From: Dechloromonas denitrificans
GTDB taxonomy: Bacteria > Pseudomonadota > Gammaproteobacteria > Burkholderiales > Rhodocyclaceae
Direction: 5' to 3'
DNA: 64,000 nucleotides
Assembly: GCF_020510685.1 (NCBI RefSeq)
Contig: NZ_CP075185.1
Coordinates: forward strand, 1,178,001 to 1,242,000
The notes under the pieces: model-generated
What the model was told of the DNA's origin: nothing
Seen by the model: only the letters and a program-made list of their open reading frames with translations
Database searches by the model: none
Shown here: positions 12,270 through 22,279 of the stretch, piece by piece
Numbering within the stretch: position 1 is the stretch's first letter
Layout: each line of letters starts with the position of its first letter
Made by a program: the position numbers and the translations under genes

Positions 12270-15200
12270 TGCAGGGCCTTGGCCAGCCGTGGGTGGGTCG
12301 CCACGTAGTAATAGAGTGCCGGTAGCACGAACAGCGTCAGCAGGGTCGCCGAGATCAGGCCGCCGATGACGACCAGCGCCAGCGGCCGCTGGGTTTCCGA
12401 GCCGATGCCGTGCGACAGCGCCATCGGCAACAGGCCGAGCATGGCCAGCATGGCGGTCATCAGCACCGTGCGCAGGCGGGACAGGGCGCCCTGGAAGACC
12501 GCCTGGTAGCTGTCGAGCTTCTGCTGCTTCAGCTGGTTGATGTAGCTGACCATCACCACGCCGTTCAGCACCGCCTGCCCGAACAGCGCGATGAAGCCGA
12601 TCGCCGCCGACACCGAGAGCGGGATGCCCGAGATGAGCAGCGCGAAAATGCCGCCGATCAGCGCGAAGGGAATGTTGCAGATGATGATCAGCGCGTCGCG
12701 GAAGGACTCGAAGGCATCGAACAGCAGTACGAAAATGAACAGGATGGAGAGCGGCACCACCAGCATCAGGCGCTTCATCGCCCGCTCCTGGTTCTCGAAC
12801 TCGCCCGACCAGGTGATCGAGTAACCCTGCGGCAACTTGATGTCCTGGGCCTGCACCTGCATGTCGGCAACGACGCTGCCCATATCACGATCGCGGATGA
12901 AGACGCCGATGGCGACGACGCGCTGGCCGGATTCCCGGGCGATGTTCATGGCGCCGCTGCCCATCTTGAAATCGACCAGCGCCGACAAGGGCACCTGCGC
13001 CCCGGACGGCGTCGGCACCAGCACGTCCTTCAGCTTGTCGAGCTGGCGGGACGGTTCGTCGAGACGAAGGACGACGCTGAAATGCCGGTCGCCTTCCCAC
13101 AACTCGGTGGCGGCCTTGCCGGCCAGCGCCGTTTCGACCACGTCCTGGACGTCCATCACGTTCAGGCCGTAGCGGGCGGCGGCGGCCCGATCGATTTCCA
13201 GCCGGTATTGCGGCAGATCGCCGTCGCGGTCGATGAAGGCGCGGACGACGCCCGGCACCTTGCCGATCTTGTCGAGCAGCTGGTTGGCGTGCAGTTTCAG
13301 CGTGGCGGTGTCGTCGCCAAACAGCTTGACGACGATCTGCCCGTCGATCTGCGAGATCGATTCGAGAATCTGGTCGCGCACCGGCTGGCTGAAGGTCGGC
13401 TCGATGCCCGGCACGTCGTTCAGCTTGTCCTCCATCTCGCGCACCAGCTGTTCCTTGGTCATGCCCTTGCGCCAGGCCGAGTCGGGTTTCAGGTCGACGA
13501 GCATTTCGGTCATGTTGATGTTCTTCGGATCGGTCCCGTCTTCCGGCCGGCCGCCCTTGGAAATCACCGCGTTGACCTCGGGGAAGTCGGCAATGATCCG
13601 GCGCAGCTGGCGCAGTTCGGCTTTTGCTTCAGTGACGGAAACCGACGTCGGCAGCGTGATGTTGATCCAGATCGAACCTTCGTTCAGTTCGGGCAGGAAT
13701 TCCGTGCCGAGCTGCGGCACCATCGCCGCGGTAATGGCGAGCGCGCCAAGGGCGATCAGTAGCACGCGCTTGGTATTGGCCAGGACCCACTTCAGCGCCG
13801 GTTCGTACTTCTGCATGAACCAGTGCATCAGCTTGGTTTCTTCGTGCGGCACGTTGTTCTTGAAGGCGATCTTGCTCAGGAAGGGCACCAGGGTCAGCGA
13901 CAGGACCAGCGAGGTGATCAGCGCTGCAACGACCGAATAGGCCATCGGCGCAAAAATCTTGCCTTCATGGCGCTGCATCGTGAAGATCGGCAGGTGGGCA
14001 ACCATGATGATGACCATCGAGAACACCGTCGGCCGGCCGATTTCGACCACCGCTTCCTGAATGGTCCGGGTATGCGGTCGGTGATCCTGGTTCTGCTTGG
14101 CTTCGCCGAGCCGGCGGAAAATGTTCTCGATGACGATCACCGCACCGTCGACGATGATCCCGAAGTCCATCGCCCCCAAGGACAGCAGGTTGGCCGGAAT
14201 GCCAACCGCCGAGAGGCCGATGAAGGTGCCGAGCAGGGCCAGCGGAATGATCGAGGCGACAATGGCTGCCGCCCGCAAATCGGCGAGGAAGAGATAAAGC
14301 ACCAGCGTGACCAGCAGCGCGCCTTCGAGCAGGTTCATGAAGACGGTTTTCAGCGTCTTGCTGATCAGCCATGAGCGGTCGTAGAACGGCACGATCTTGA
14401 CGCCCGGCGGCAGGCCGCCGGCGTTCAGCGTATCGACCCGGGCTTTCAGCGCATCGAGCACCAGTGAGGGGTTCTCGTCCTTGCGCAGCAGCACGATGCC
14501 GGACACCACGTCGTCCTGGTCGCCGTTGGCGTCGCTGATGCCGACGATACCCTGTTCCGGGACCCGCGATTCGACCACATTGGCGATGTCGCGAACCAGC
14601 ACCGGTGTGCCGCTGTTTTCGGCGACGACCACCTGACCGATATCGGCCGAGGAGCGCAACAGGCCAAGCGACCGGATCAGGAACTGCTGCCGCCCTTGCG
14701 CCACCGAACCGCCGCCGGCGTTGGCGTTGGCCCGCTGCAAGGCGGTGAACAACTGGCCGATGGTGATCTTGTAATCGCGCAGCTTGGCCAGATTCGGTTG
14801 CACCTCGTACTGGCGGATCGGGCCGCCGAGCGACACCACGTCGGCAATGCCCGATACCTGCTTGATCTGGCGGGCCACGGTCCAGTCCTGAATGGCGCGT
14901 ACTTCGCTGGGCTTCAGGCCGGGAGCGTCGAGGCGATAACGGAAAATTTCGCCGGTCGCCGTCGCCGGCGGCGCCAGTTCCGGCTCGACGCCGGGGGGCA
15001 GGTCAAGGCCGCGCAGGCGTTCCTCGACCAATTGGCGGGCCATGAACAGGCTGGGTTTTTCGTCGAAGGTGACGACGATGAAGGAAAGGCCGAACTGCGT
15101 GTGCGAGAACATGCGGATCGAATTTGGCACGCCGGAGAGGGCGATTTCGAGCGGAATGGTGACTTGCTTCTCGACCTCTTCCGGGGCTCGTCCGGGATTG

Positions 15201-15355
15201 AGCGAGATGACCGTGACCTGGGTGTCGGTCACATCGGGAAACGCTTCGATCGGCAGGTTCTTGAAAGCGACGGTGCCGATGCCGATGAACAGCACCAGCC
15301 CGAGAATGATGAAGAGCGGCTGATTGAGCGCGAAATGGACAATGCGCTTGATCAT
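12266..15355 (-). CDS. czcA: Heavy-metal efflux RND pump, CzcA type
   Basis: A 1029-aa inner-membrane proton/metal antiporter of the HME-RND family with the standard 12 helices and two large periplasmic loops. In helix IV the motif DFGIIVDGAVIVIE supplies D397, D403 and E410, corresponding to the proton-relay residues of CzcA. CusA-type copper/silver pumps have a different sequence here, so a divalent cation such as Zn, Co, Cd or Ni is more likely; the exact metal is inference. It overlaps czcB by 4 bases and the START-like gene by 4. Confidence 0.93.
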   Translation of the reverse strand: MIKRIVHFALNQPLFIILGLVLFIGIGTVAFKNLPIEAFPDVTDTQVTVISLNPGRAPEEVEKQVTIPLEIALSGVPNSIRMFSHTQFGLSFIVVTFDEKPSLFMARQLVEERLRGLDLPPGVEPELAPPATATGEIFRYRLDAPGLKPSEVRAIQDWTVARQIKQVSGIADVVSLGGPIRQYEVQPNLAKLRDYKITIGQLFTALQRANANAGGGSVAQGRQQFLIRSLGLLRSSADIGQVVVAENSGTPVLVRDIANVVESRVPEQGIVGISDANGDQDDVVSGIVLLRKDENPSLVLDALKARVDTLNAGGLPPGVKIVPFYDRSWLISKTLKTVFMNLLEGALLVTLVLYLFLADLRAAAIVASIIPLALLGTFIGLSAVGIPANLLSLGAMDFGIIVDGAVIVIENIFRRLGEAKQNQDHRPHTRTIQEAVVEIGRPTVFSMVIIMVAHLPIFTMQRHEGKIFAPMAYSVVAALITSLVLSLTLVPFLSKIAFKNNVPHEETKLMHWFMQKYEPALKWVLANTKRVLLIALGALAITAAMVPQLGTEFLPELNEGSIWINITLPTSVSVTEAKAELRQLRRIIADFPEVNAVISKGGRPEDGTDPKNINMTEMLVDLKPDSAWRKGMTKEQLVREMEDKLNDVPGIEPTFSQPVRDQILESISQIDGQIVVKLFGDDTATLKLHANQLLDKIGKVPGVVRAFIDRDGDLPQYRLEIDRAAAARYGLNVMDVQDVVETALAGKAATELWEGDRHFSVVLRLDEPSRQLDKLKDVLVPTPSGAQVPLSALVDFKMGSGAMNIARESGQRVVAIGVFIRDRDMGSVVADMQVQAQDIKLPQGYSITWSGEFENQERAMKRLMLVVPLSILFIFVLLFDAFESFRDALIIICNIPFALIGGIFALLISGIPLSVSAAIGFIALFGQAVLNGVVMVSYINQLKQQKLDSYQAVFQGALSRLRTVLMTAMLAMLGLLPMALSHGIGSETQRPLALVVIGGLISATLLTLFVLPALYYYVATHPRLAKALH

Positions 15356-16476
15356 TTGGTAGCCTGTTTGTCGGCGACCTGCGGCTTGAAGAACTTGAGC
15401 AGATGCAGGTTGCCTTCAGTAACCACCTTGTCGCCTGCGTGCACGCCGCTGTGGATGTCGATCCAGCCGTCGCGCTCGGCGCCGGCCTCGACCGGCTGGC
15501 GTCGATAGTGGCCCGGTGCCTCTTCGACAAAGACATAGCGCTGGTCGCTGAACAGGAAAACCGCCGCCGCCGGGGCGCGCAGCGCCGAGCTGAGCGGCAG
15601 TTCGACCAGGGCATTGACGAACATTTCGCCCTTCAGGCGGCGGTCGGCATTCGGCAACTCACCTCGCACCTTGATCGTCCGGCTCGCCGGATCGACGAAA
15701 TCGGCGACATGGCGAATGGTGCCCGTGAAGCGCTCGCCCGGGTACTGCTTCGACTCGATCAACAGCGTCTCGCCTTTTTTCAGGTTGGCCAGATCGGCTT
15801 CGCCGGCAGCGACCTGGACCCACAAACTGGCCGGATCGGTGATCACGAACAGCGCGGCGGCCGCTTGTTCCGGGCGGAATTCCATGCCGGGATTGAGGTT
15901 GCGTTCGACGACCACCCCGGCCAGCGGGCTGCGCAGCACGTAGGAACCGTCACCGTCGCCACCCAGGCCGGCCAGCCGGCGGCCGGCCCGCTCGGCTTCG
16001 GCGCGTGCCGCTACCGCGCTGGCTTCAGCTTGCTGCCAGTCCTTCTCGGCAATAACGCCGGCTTCGCGCAACTGGCGATTGCGCTCCAGCGCCTGCGTCG
16101 CCACCTGGGCATCGGCCTTGGCCTTGCGGGCGTCGGCCAGCGCCTGGCCGTAATCGGGAGAACTGAGCACGGCCAGCGGCTGGCCGGCCTTTACCGTCGC
16201 CCCGACATCGACCGCAATGCTGAGCACCCGGCCAGCCAGTTGCGGAAAGACGCGGACGGTTTTTTCCTCGTTCCAGACCAGCCGGCCGGGCAGGCGCAGC
16301 ATGCCGCCCTTGTCCTGGTCGACCGTCGCCACCTTGAGGAAGGTCGCCTTGTCCGGCTCGCTGAGGATGACGTGTTCGCCGTCGACCTTGATCGTGGCTT
16401 CCTTGACGGCTTCCGGTTCGCCGGAGCAGCCGGCCAGCGCGAGCATCACGGCGATGAGAATCAGATTCTGCTTCAT
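15352..16476 (-). CDS. czcB: Membrane fusion lipoprotein of the metal efflux system, CzcB type
   Basis: A 374-aa periplasmic adaptor linking the RND pump to the outer-membrane channel. A lipobox (LALAGC, C17) indicates inner-membrane lipid anchoring. It shows the barrel-sandwich halves (VGATVKAGQPLAVLSS and SPLAGVVVERNLNPG), an alpha-hairpin in between (about 110-165) and a beta-barrel region. It has no obvious histidine- or methionine-rich metal-binding N terminus. Coupled by 4-base overlaps to the genes on both sides. Confidence 0.92.
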   Translation of the reverse strand: MKQNLILIAVMLALAGCSGEPEAVKEATIKVDGEHVILSEPDKATFLKVATVDQDKGGMLRLPGRLVWNEEKTVRVFPQLAGRVLSIAVDVGATVKAGQPLAVLSSPDYGQALADARKAKADAQVATQALERNRQLREAGVIAEKDWQQAEASAVAARAEAERAGRRLAGLGGDGDGSYVLRSPLAGVVVERNLNPGMEFRPEQAAAALFVITDPASLWVQVAAGEADLANLKKGETLLIESKQYPGERFTGTIRHVADFVDPASRTIKVRGELPNADRRLKGEMFVNALVELPLSSALRAPAAAVFLFSDQRYVFVEEAPGHYRRQPVEAGAERDGWIDIHSGVHAGDKVVTEGNLHLLKFFKPQVADKQATK

Positions 16477-17714
16477 TTGAGTTTCCTGAATTCGGCCTGG
16501 ATCTGCCAGTCCGACAATGCTTTGGCGTAATCGGCGCGCGCACTGGCGGCCTCGATCTGGATCTGGCGCAAGGTGCGCCGGGCGTCGAGCAGGTCCATCA
16601 GGCCCATGGCGCCCTTGTTGTAGGCAAATTCGGCAGCCTTGGCGACCCGTTCGGCATCGGCCAGCAGGCCGCCTTCCAGCCGCTGGTAACGGTCGCGCGC
16701 CGAGAGCAGGGCATTCTTCGCCTGCGCCACCTGGCCTTGCGCCTGCGCCTGCTGCTGTTCGTATTGCAGTCGGGCGACGTCGAGATCGGCCTCGGCTCGG
16801 GCGATGTCGCCTTCGTATTCGTGCCAGATGAAGAGCGGCACGCTGACCCCTAAGCCGTAGCTGTTGGTCGGCGCATTCTGCAGGTTGTGTTCGTACTGGA
16901 CGCCGATCGTCACGTCGCGGCTCTTCTTGGCCTTGGCCAGGTCGCGCTCGGCCTCGGCGGCGGCCAGGCGGCGCTGGGCGGCGGCCAGGTCGGGGCGCTG
17001 GTCGAGCGGTGCCTGACTCAAGGCCTGCTCTTCGAGCGCCGGCCAGTTGTCGCCGGCCTGTAACTGCCGGGCATCGGCTTCGCGACCAATCAGATAGGCC
17101 AGCGCCACCTGCGCCTGCTCCAGTTCGGTCTGCGCCTGGCGGGCATCGCCGGCCGCCCGCGCCTGGTCGATCTGCAGCCGCGAGAGGTCAACCGGCGCAA
17201 TGTCGCCGGCTTTCTGGCGCAGCTTGCCGGCCTCGGCGGCCTTGCCGTACAGCCCGGCGGTTTCGCCGGCCAGCGTCAGCTTTTCCTGGGCCAGTCGCAG
17301 GTTGTAATAGGCGTAACGCAGCGTTCCCAGTTGCTGGCGGGCGGCGTCGTCGAGATCGAAACGCGCCGCGTCGAGCCGGGCTTCCGCCCCCTTGACGCGC
17401 AAATCGCGCTTGCCGCCGCGTTCGACCAGTTGGTCAAGGCGCAGCTGGGTGTCCATCTTCTTGTCTTTCCAGCCGCCGGCACCGTAGCCGGACCACGGGC
17501 TGATCGACAGCGCATTGAGCGAGACATCCGGGTTGGGAATCTGACCGGCCGTCTTGACGTCGGCGGCAGCCCCGCTGACCGCCGCGCCGGCCAGCCGGAG
17601 TTCCCGGCTGTGTTCGCGCCACAGTGCTTCCGCCTCGGGCAGCGACAGCGGGGCGGGGGGCTGGGCAAGGCCGGCAACGGGCAGCAGCAATAGCGTGAAA
17701 AGTAAGCGTCGCAT
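16473..17714 (-). CDS. czcC: Outer-membrane efflux channel, CzcC/TolC family
   Basis: A 413-aa outer-membrane protein with a signal peptide (MRRLLFTLLLLPVAGLAQ) and two OEP repeats rich in long, Ala/Gln-rich coiled-coil helices. It would form the trimeric exit duct of the CzcCBA pump. ATG 17714 is chosen because it gives a clean signal peptide; the frame is open further upstream but that overlaps the divergent regulator. Only 62 bases separate it from the response regulator gene, so the two promoters must overlap or abut. Confidence 0.92.
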   Translation of the reverse strand: MRRLLFTLLLLPVAGLAQPPAPLSLPEAEALWREHSRELRLAGAAVSGAAADVKTAGQIPNPDVSLNALSISPWSGYGAGGWKDKKMDTQLRLDQLVERGGKRDLRVKGAEARLDAARFDLDDAARQQLGTLRYAYYNLRLAQEKLTLAGETAGLYGKAAEAGKLRQKAGDIAPVDLSRLQIDQARAAGDARQAQTELEQAQVALAYLIGREADARQLQAGDNWPALEEQALSQAPLDQRPDLAAAQRRLAAAEAERDLAKAKKSRDVTIGVQYEHNLQNAPTNSYGLGVSVPLFIWHEYEGDIARAEADLDVARLQYEQQQAQAQGQVAQAKNALLSARDRYQRLEGGLLADAERVAKAAEFAYNKGAMGLMDLLDARRTLRQIQIEAASARADYAKALSDWQIQAEFRKLK

Positions 17715-17776
17715 CGATATACCGCGTATGGGGGAGTGGTATCGTATTAGACCTTCCTGACCGTTATCTGACCCTG

Positions 17777-18466
17777 ATGCGCATCCTGCTTGTCGAAGAC
17801 GACCCGTTGCTGGCCGATGGCCTGGCCCGCACCTTGCGGAAGTCCGGCTACCTGGTCGAAGTGACCGGCGATGGTCAGACGGCCGACAACTGGCTGAAGA
17901 CCGAGTCCTTCGATTTGACGGTGCTCGACCTCGGCCTGCCCGGGCTGGATGGCAGCGACGTGCTGCAACGCCTGCGCCAGCGTCAGCAGCGCACGCCGGT
18001 GCTGATCCTGTCGGCGCGCATGGCACTCGAGGAGCGCGTCCGCCTGCTCGACCTGGGAGCTGACGACTACGTGGTCAAGCCGGTAGCCCTGGCTGAACTT
18101 GAAGCCCGGGTGCGGGCCCTGATCCGGCGCGGTCAGGGAACGCCGGAGACGACGCTGCAGCTCGGCCGCCTGCAGCTCGACACCGTCGGCAAGCGGGCCT
18201 GGCTCGATGGCAAGGCGCTCGAACTGACCGCCCGCGAATGGACGGCACTCGAATTCCTGGCCGGCCGGGTCAATCGCATCATCAGCAAGGAACAGATCAT
18301 GCAGGCGCTCTATCGCTGGGACGACGACATCTCGCCCAATGCGGTCGAGAAGTTCATTTCGCGCCTGCGCAGCAAACTCGAACCGGGCGGCATCACCATC
18401 CGGACCGTCCGCGGTCTTGGCTACTTCCTGGAAAAGCCCTCCGAGACGTGCGATGACCTCGACTAG
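17777..18466 (+). CDS. OmpR/PhoB-family response regulator of the metal efflux system
   Basis: A 229-aa two-domain regulator. The receiver has acidic pocket EDD (7-9), phospho-acceptor D51 in LDLGLPGLDG and the conserved K101 in DDYVVKP. The C-terminal winged-helix domain (about 130-225) contains VEKFISRLRSKLEPGG. Its position, divergent from czcC and overlapping the sensor kinase gene, suggests it activates the efflux operon, as CzcR or CopR do; this is inference from context. Confidence 0.93.
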   Translation: MRILLVEDDPLLADGLARTLRKSGYLVEVTGDGQTADNWLKTESFDLTVLDLGLPGLDGSDVLQRLRQRQQRTPVLILSARMALEERVRLLDLGADDYVVKPVALAELEARVRALIRRGQGTPETTLQLGRLQLDTVGKRAWLDGKALELTAREWTALEFLAGRVNRIISKEQIMQALYRWDDDISPNAVEKFISRLRSKLEPGGITIRTVRGLGYFLEKPSETCDDLD

Positions 18467-19847
18467 CCTGCGCGTCCAGCTGTTGCGCCGGCTGCTGCCG
18501 GCCATGCTGGCGCTGCTTCTGGCCGGCGCCGGGACCGCCTACTGGGTGGCCTGGCGGAGCGCCACCAAGGCCTACGATCGGGCGTTGTTCGACACCACGC
18601 TGGCCATCGCCGACCAGCTACGGATGGTCGATGGCAAGGCGCAACTGCCGCTCACCCAACAGGCGCGCGCCGTCCTGCTGACCGACAAGTTCGACCGCGT
18701 GTTCTATTCGGTGCGCGGCCCCCGGGGCGAATTGCTCGACGGCAATGCCGGCCTGCCGATGCCGGCGCCGCAAAACTTCCGGACGGCGGGCAGCGAGGGG
18801 CGATCCTATTTCAATGCCCAGCTCGATGGCGAGCCGATCCGCGTCGCTGCGTTGCAGAAGCAGCTGTCCGGTCATGACCTGACGGTGCTGGCCGGTGAAA
18901 CGCTGATCAAGCGGAACGCCCTGGTCCGCGAAATCCTGCTCGGCATGCTGCTGCCCGAACTGCTTCTCGCCCTGGTCAGCATCAGCGTCGTCTGGTTCGG
19001 CGTGCGCTCCGGCCTGCGGCCGCTGGCCTCGTTGCGCCAGGAGCTGGCCGGTCGCTCGCAGGCCGACCTGCGGTCGGTCCGGGTCGATGTCCCGGAGGAA
19101 ATGCAACCGGTGGTGACCGAGATCAATGAGCTGCTGCAACGCCTTGATCGCTCGCTGTCCAGCCAGCGCAATTTCATCTCGGATGCCGCCCACCAGCTGC
19201 GCACGCCGATCGCCGCGCTGCAGGCCCAGGTCGAAGCCAGCATCAGCGAATCCTCGCCCGACACCCCGGCCAAGCTGGAAGGCATTCGGGCAGCCGCCCA
19301 GCGCCTCTCCCACCTGGTCGACCAGATGCTCTCCCTGGCCCGGGCTGAGCCGACGCTCGCCCAGACGCAACCCGAGGTGTCGCTCGAAGAGATCGCCTGC
19401 CAGGCGGCCGAAACCTGGCTGCCGGCGGCCATCGCCAAGCACATCGATCTTGGCTTCGAACTGCGGCCGGCGTTCGTGCGGGGTAATAGCCTGCTGCTCC
19501 AGGAGCTGCTCGGCAACCTGCTCGACAATGCGCTGCGCTATACGCCGGAAGGCGGCACGGTGACGGTCAGTTGCGGCCAGAGCGCGAGCGGGGCCTGGCT
19601 GACCGTCGAAGACAGCGGCCAGGGCATCGCCGAAGGCGAGCGCGAGAGAGTCTTCGAGCGCTTCCACCGGCCGCCGGGCAGCGTCAGCGACGGCAATGGA
19701 CTCGGCCTCGCCATCGTCCGGGAAATTGCCCGGCAACATGGCGGCAGCGTGCTGGCCATGCAGTCCGTCGCGCTGGGTGGCGCACTGCTGAAAGTGGTGT
19801 TCCGGCCTGAAGTCAGTCTGCCGCTCAAGCCGGCCAACGCCTTGTAG
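18453..19847 (+). CDS. Sensor histidine kinase of the metal efflux system
   Basis: A 464-aa inner-membrane kinase. First helix at about 12-34, a periplasmic sensor region (about 35-155) and a second helix at about 160-182. H-box DAAHQLRTP puts the phosphorylated histidine at H247; N-box NLLDNALRYTPEGG and G-boxes DSGQGIAEGE and GNGLGLAIV follow. ATG 18453 overlaps the regulator stop by 14 bases. The periplasmic part is not Cys- or His-rich, so the ligand is unclear; metal sensing is inferred from the neighbouring pump. Confidence 0.93.
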   Translation: MTSTSLRVQLLRRLLPAMLALLLAGAGTAYWVAWRSATKAYDRALFDTTLAIADQLRMVDGKAQLPLTQQARAVLLTDKFDRVFYSVRGPRGELLDGNAGLPMPAPQNFRTAGSEGRSYFNAQLDGEPIRVAALQKQLSGHDLTVLAGETLIKRNALVREILLGMLLPELLLALVSISVVWFGVRSGLRPLASLRQELAGRSQADLRSVRVDVPEEMQPVVTEINELLQRLDRSLSSQRNFISDAAHQLRTPIAALQAQVEASISESSPDTPAKLEGIRAAAQRLSHLVDQMLSLARAEPTLAQTQPEVSLEEIACQAAETWLPAAIAKHIDLGFELRPAFVRGNSLLLQELLGNLLDNALRYTPEGGTVTVSCGQSASGAWLTVEDSGQGIAEGERERVFERFHRPPGSVSDGNGLGLAIVREIARQHGGSVLAMQSVALGGALLKVVFRPEVSLPLKPANAL

Positions 19848-19978
19848 ACAAGCCGGGCGCATTGACGGGCCGGGCTCCCGGGCTTTAGCCGATGGCCGGT
19901 ATATTGATATGAAAATTTGATCCTTTTCTGGAATGTGCGAAATCTCTAATTTCGCGCCTTTGCAACAGGATGGGTTCG

Positions 19979-20431
19979 ATGATCATCGATTGGGGAAACT
20001 TCACTCCTTGGAGCGCATTGGTCGGCGGTAGCCTGATCGGTCTCAGTGCCGCACTGCTCTTCCGTTCCTACGGAATGATCGCCGGGATCAGCGGTCTGCT
20101 CGGCAACTTGATCGCCGGAGAGCGCGACAGGGTGGGGTGGCGGGCCATGTTCCTGCTCGGGCTGATCGTCTCGCCGGGGCTCTGGTTGCTGTGCACGCAG
20201 CAGGGGCTGGCGCCGGTCGGCCCGGTGCAGTCCGGCCCCGGAGACTGGGCCATCGTCGGCGTGGCTGGCGTGCTGGTCGGATTCGGCACCCGTCTGGCCA
20301 ATGGCTGCACCAGCGGTCACGGCGTTTGCGGCCTGGCGCGCTTTTCGAAGCGTTCCGGGGCGGCCGTGCTGAGTTTTATGGCGAGCGGGGCGGTCACCGT
20401 GTTCGTTACCCGTCACCTGGTTGGGGGCTGA
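19979..20431 (+). CDS. YeeE/YedE-family membrane protein, first half
   Basis: A protein of about 150 aa with four predicted membrane helices of the sulfur-transport (DUF395) family. The diagnostic motif GTRLANGCTSGHGVCGLARFS carries the conserved cysteine of the NGCTSGHG core. ATG 19979 has AGGA 8 bases upstream; an in-frame ATG at 19970 is also possible. It is followed one base later by a second YeeE/YedE gene, giving the split two-gene form. Family members are implicated in sulfur-compound uptake; the substrate here is not known. Confidence 0.87.
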   Translation: MIIDWGNFTPWSALVGGSLIGLSAALLFRSYGMIAGISGLLGNLIAGERDRVGWRAMFLLGLIVSPGLWLLCTQQGLAPVGPVQSGPGDWAIVGVAGVLVGFGTRLANGCTSGHGVCGLARFSKRSGAAVLSFMASGAVTVFVTRHLVGG

Positions 20432-20432
20432 T

Positions 20433-20876
20433 ATGCATGTCTTGATTGCCCTGTTGCTTGGCCTGCTTTTCGGTCTCGGCTTGATCATTTCCGGTATGAC
20501 CGATCCGGCCAAGGTGCTGGCCTTCCTCGACTTCGCCGGTCTTTGGGATTCGTCGTTGGGGCTGGTGATGGCTGGTGCCATCGGGGTTGCCGTCTGGCCT
20601 TTCCGGAGGGCGGGGCGGCGCGCCAAGAGCTGGTTGGGCGGTGTCTATCCACCGGCCGAGGCCGGCGCAGTGGATCGGCCGCTGATCGTTGGCAGCGTGT
20701 TGTTCGGCATCGGCTGGGGCTTGTCCGGCCTTTGTCCGGGGCCGGCCCTGGTCGGCCTGGGGGCGGGCTATCTGCCGGCCGCCGTATTCGTCATCGCCAT
20801 GATATTTGGCATGGAGGCTTACGAATGGATGCGTGGCGCACGAAAACGCCGGCTGAAGGCGTCGGCAAGCAACTGA
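20433..20876 (+). CDS. YeeE/YedE-family membrane protein, second half
   Basis: A 147-aa protein with about four membrane helices. The family motif GIGWGLSGLCPGPALVGLGAG carries the second conserved cysteine, and LGLIISGMTDPAKVLAFLDF is also typical. With the preceding gene it makes one complete YeeE/YedE transporter. ATG 20433 is preferred over an in-frame TTG at 20421 that lies inside the previous gene. Confidence 0.87.
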   Translation: MHVLIALLLGLLFGLGLIISGMTDPAKVLAFLDFAGLWDSSLGLVMAGAIGVAVWPFRRAGRRAKSWLGGVYPPAEAGAVDRPLIVGSVLFGIGWGLSGLCPGPALVGLGAGYLPAAVFVIAMIFGMEAYEWMRGARKRRLKASASN

Positions 20877-21016
20877 AGACCGCCTGTTTCCGGTTATTTC
20901 AATATAACGGCTGCCGCCGATAAGCATTGCAGAAGTGATTCGTTTGGTTGCGTGGCGGGGGTGCTTAGGGTGGCGTCTTCGCTTAACCCACAACGATGAT
21001 TCAGAGGTCCCCCACA

Positions 21017-22279
21017 ATGAGAATCCGCCAAATTGTTCAGGCCGCCATCCTGCCGGTCGTTTTAGTCCCCGGCCTGGCGCTTGCCACCAACGGTTATTTT
21101 TCACACGGTTTTGGTGTGAAGTCGCAGGGCATAGCCGGTGTCGGCATTGCCTTGCCACAGGATGCGCTGGCCGCTGCGACCAACCCGGCCGGCACCGCCT
21201 TCGTCGGCAATCGGCTCGACATCGGCGCCACTTTGTTTCGGCCGAGCCGTGGCGCGGAAATATCCGGCAACAATCTGCCCGGTGGCGCGACGGCAAATGG
21301 CAGTTACGATGCCAACGACACCCGGAATTTCCTGATTCCCGAAATCGGCTACGTCCGCCAGTTGTCGCCGCAGCTCGCGGCCGGCGTCGCCGTTTATGGC
21401 AACGGTGGGATGAATACCGACTACGGCAGCAATCCCTTTCGTGCCTTCGGTGCCAGTGGTTCGGCCGGCATAAACCTTGAGCAGTTGTTCATCTCGCCGT
21501 CGCTCGCCTACAAGCTGAACGAAAATCATGCGCTCGGCCTGGCCGTCAATTTCGCCTATCAACGCTTCAAGGCCGAAGGCATCGGGCCGTTTGCCGGCTC
21601 GTCGGCGGCGCCGAACAGTCTGACCAATCGCGGCGTCGACTCATCGACCGGCTGGGGTTTTCGTCTCGGCTATACCGGCAAACTGACCCCCGAACTGAGC
21701 ATCGGAGCCACCTGGGCCTCGAAGACCCGGATGGGCAATCTCGACAAGTACAAGGGCCTGTTTGCCGAAGACGGCGGCTTCGACATTCCCGCCAATTACG
21801 GTATCGGCGTGGCTTGGCAGGCGAGTTCTGCGCTGACGCTGGCGCTCGACGCGCAACGGATCGAATATAGCGACATTAAGTCGGTCGGCACCCCGATTGC
21901 CACGCTGTTTTCGGGCAATCTCTTCGGCTCCTCGAATGGCCCGGGTTTCGGCTGGAAGGACGTTACGGTGGCCAAACTCGGTGTCAGCTACGAATGGCGC
22001 GACTGGACCTGGCGGGCCGGCTACAGCCATGCCAGCCAGCCGATCCCGGCGGATCAGACTTTCCTCAACATTCTGGCGCCGGGCGCGATCCAGGATCACC
22101 TGAGCCTGGGCGCGACCTGGAATCTGGGCAAGGACGGCGAACTGAGCTTGGCCTACACGCATGGCTTCAAGAAAACCGTCAAGGGATCCGGCTCGATCCC
22201 GGCCGCTTACGGCGGTGGCGAGGCAGATATCCACCTGTCGGAAGACATTCTTGGGATCGCCTACGGCTGGAAGTTCTGA
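21017..22279 (+). CDS. FadL/OmpP1-family outer-membrane transporter
   Basis: A 420-aa beta-barrel protein with a signal peptide (about 1-24, ending GLALA). The mature N terminus TNGYFSHGFGVKSQGIAGVGIALPQD is the FadL-type hatch segment, followed by NPAGTAF. The sequence ends in an aromatic residue (AYGWKF), as expected for Bam-dependent insertion. GAGGT lies 8 bases ahead of ATG 21017. Family members import hydrophobic molecules such as long-chain fatty acids or aromatics; the substrate cannot be read here. Confidence 0.9.
   Translation: MRIRQIVQAAILPVVLVPGLALATNGYFSHGFGVKSQGIAGVGIALPQDALAAATNPAGTAFVGNRLDIGATLFRPSRGAEISGNNLPGGATANGSYDANDTRNFLIPEIGYVRQLSPQLAAGVAVYGNGGMNTDYGSNPFRAFGASGSAGINLEQLFISPSLAYKLNENHALGLAVNFAYQRFKAEGIGPFAGSSAAPNSLTNRGVDSSTGWGFRLGYTGKLTPELSIGATWASKTRMGNLDKYKGLFAEDGGFDIPANYGIGVAWQASSALTLALDAQRIEYSDIKSVGTPIATLFSGNLFGSSNGPGFGWKDVTVAKLGVSYEWRDWTWRAGYSHASQPIPADQTFLNILAPGAIQDHLSLGATWNLGKDGELSLAYTHGFKKTVKGSGSIPAAYGGGEADIHLSEDILGIAYGWKF

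Noticed and set aside
12410..13762. A 450-codon plus-strand frame opposite czcA
   Set aside because: It is a shadow of a well-conserved RND pump gene; composition is His/Gln/Arg/Asp-rich, typical for antisense frames in GC-rich DNA.
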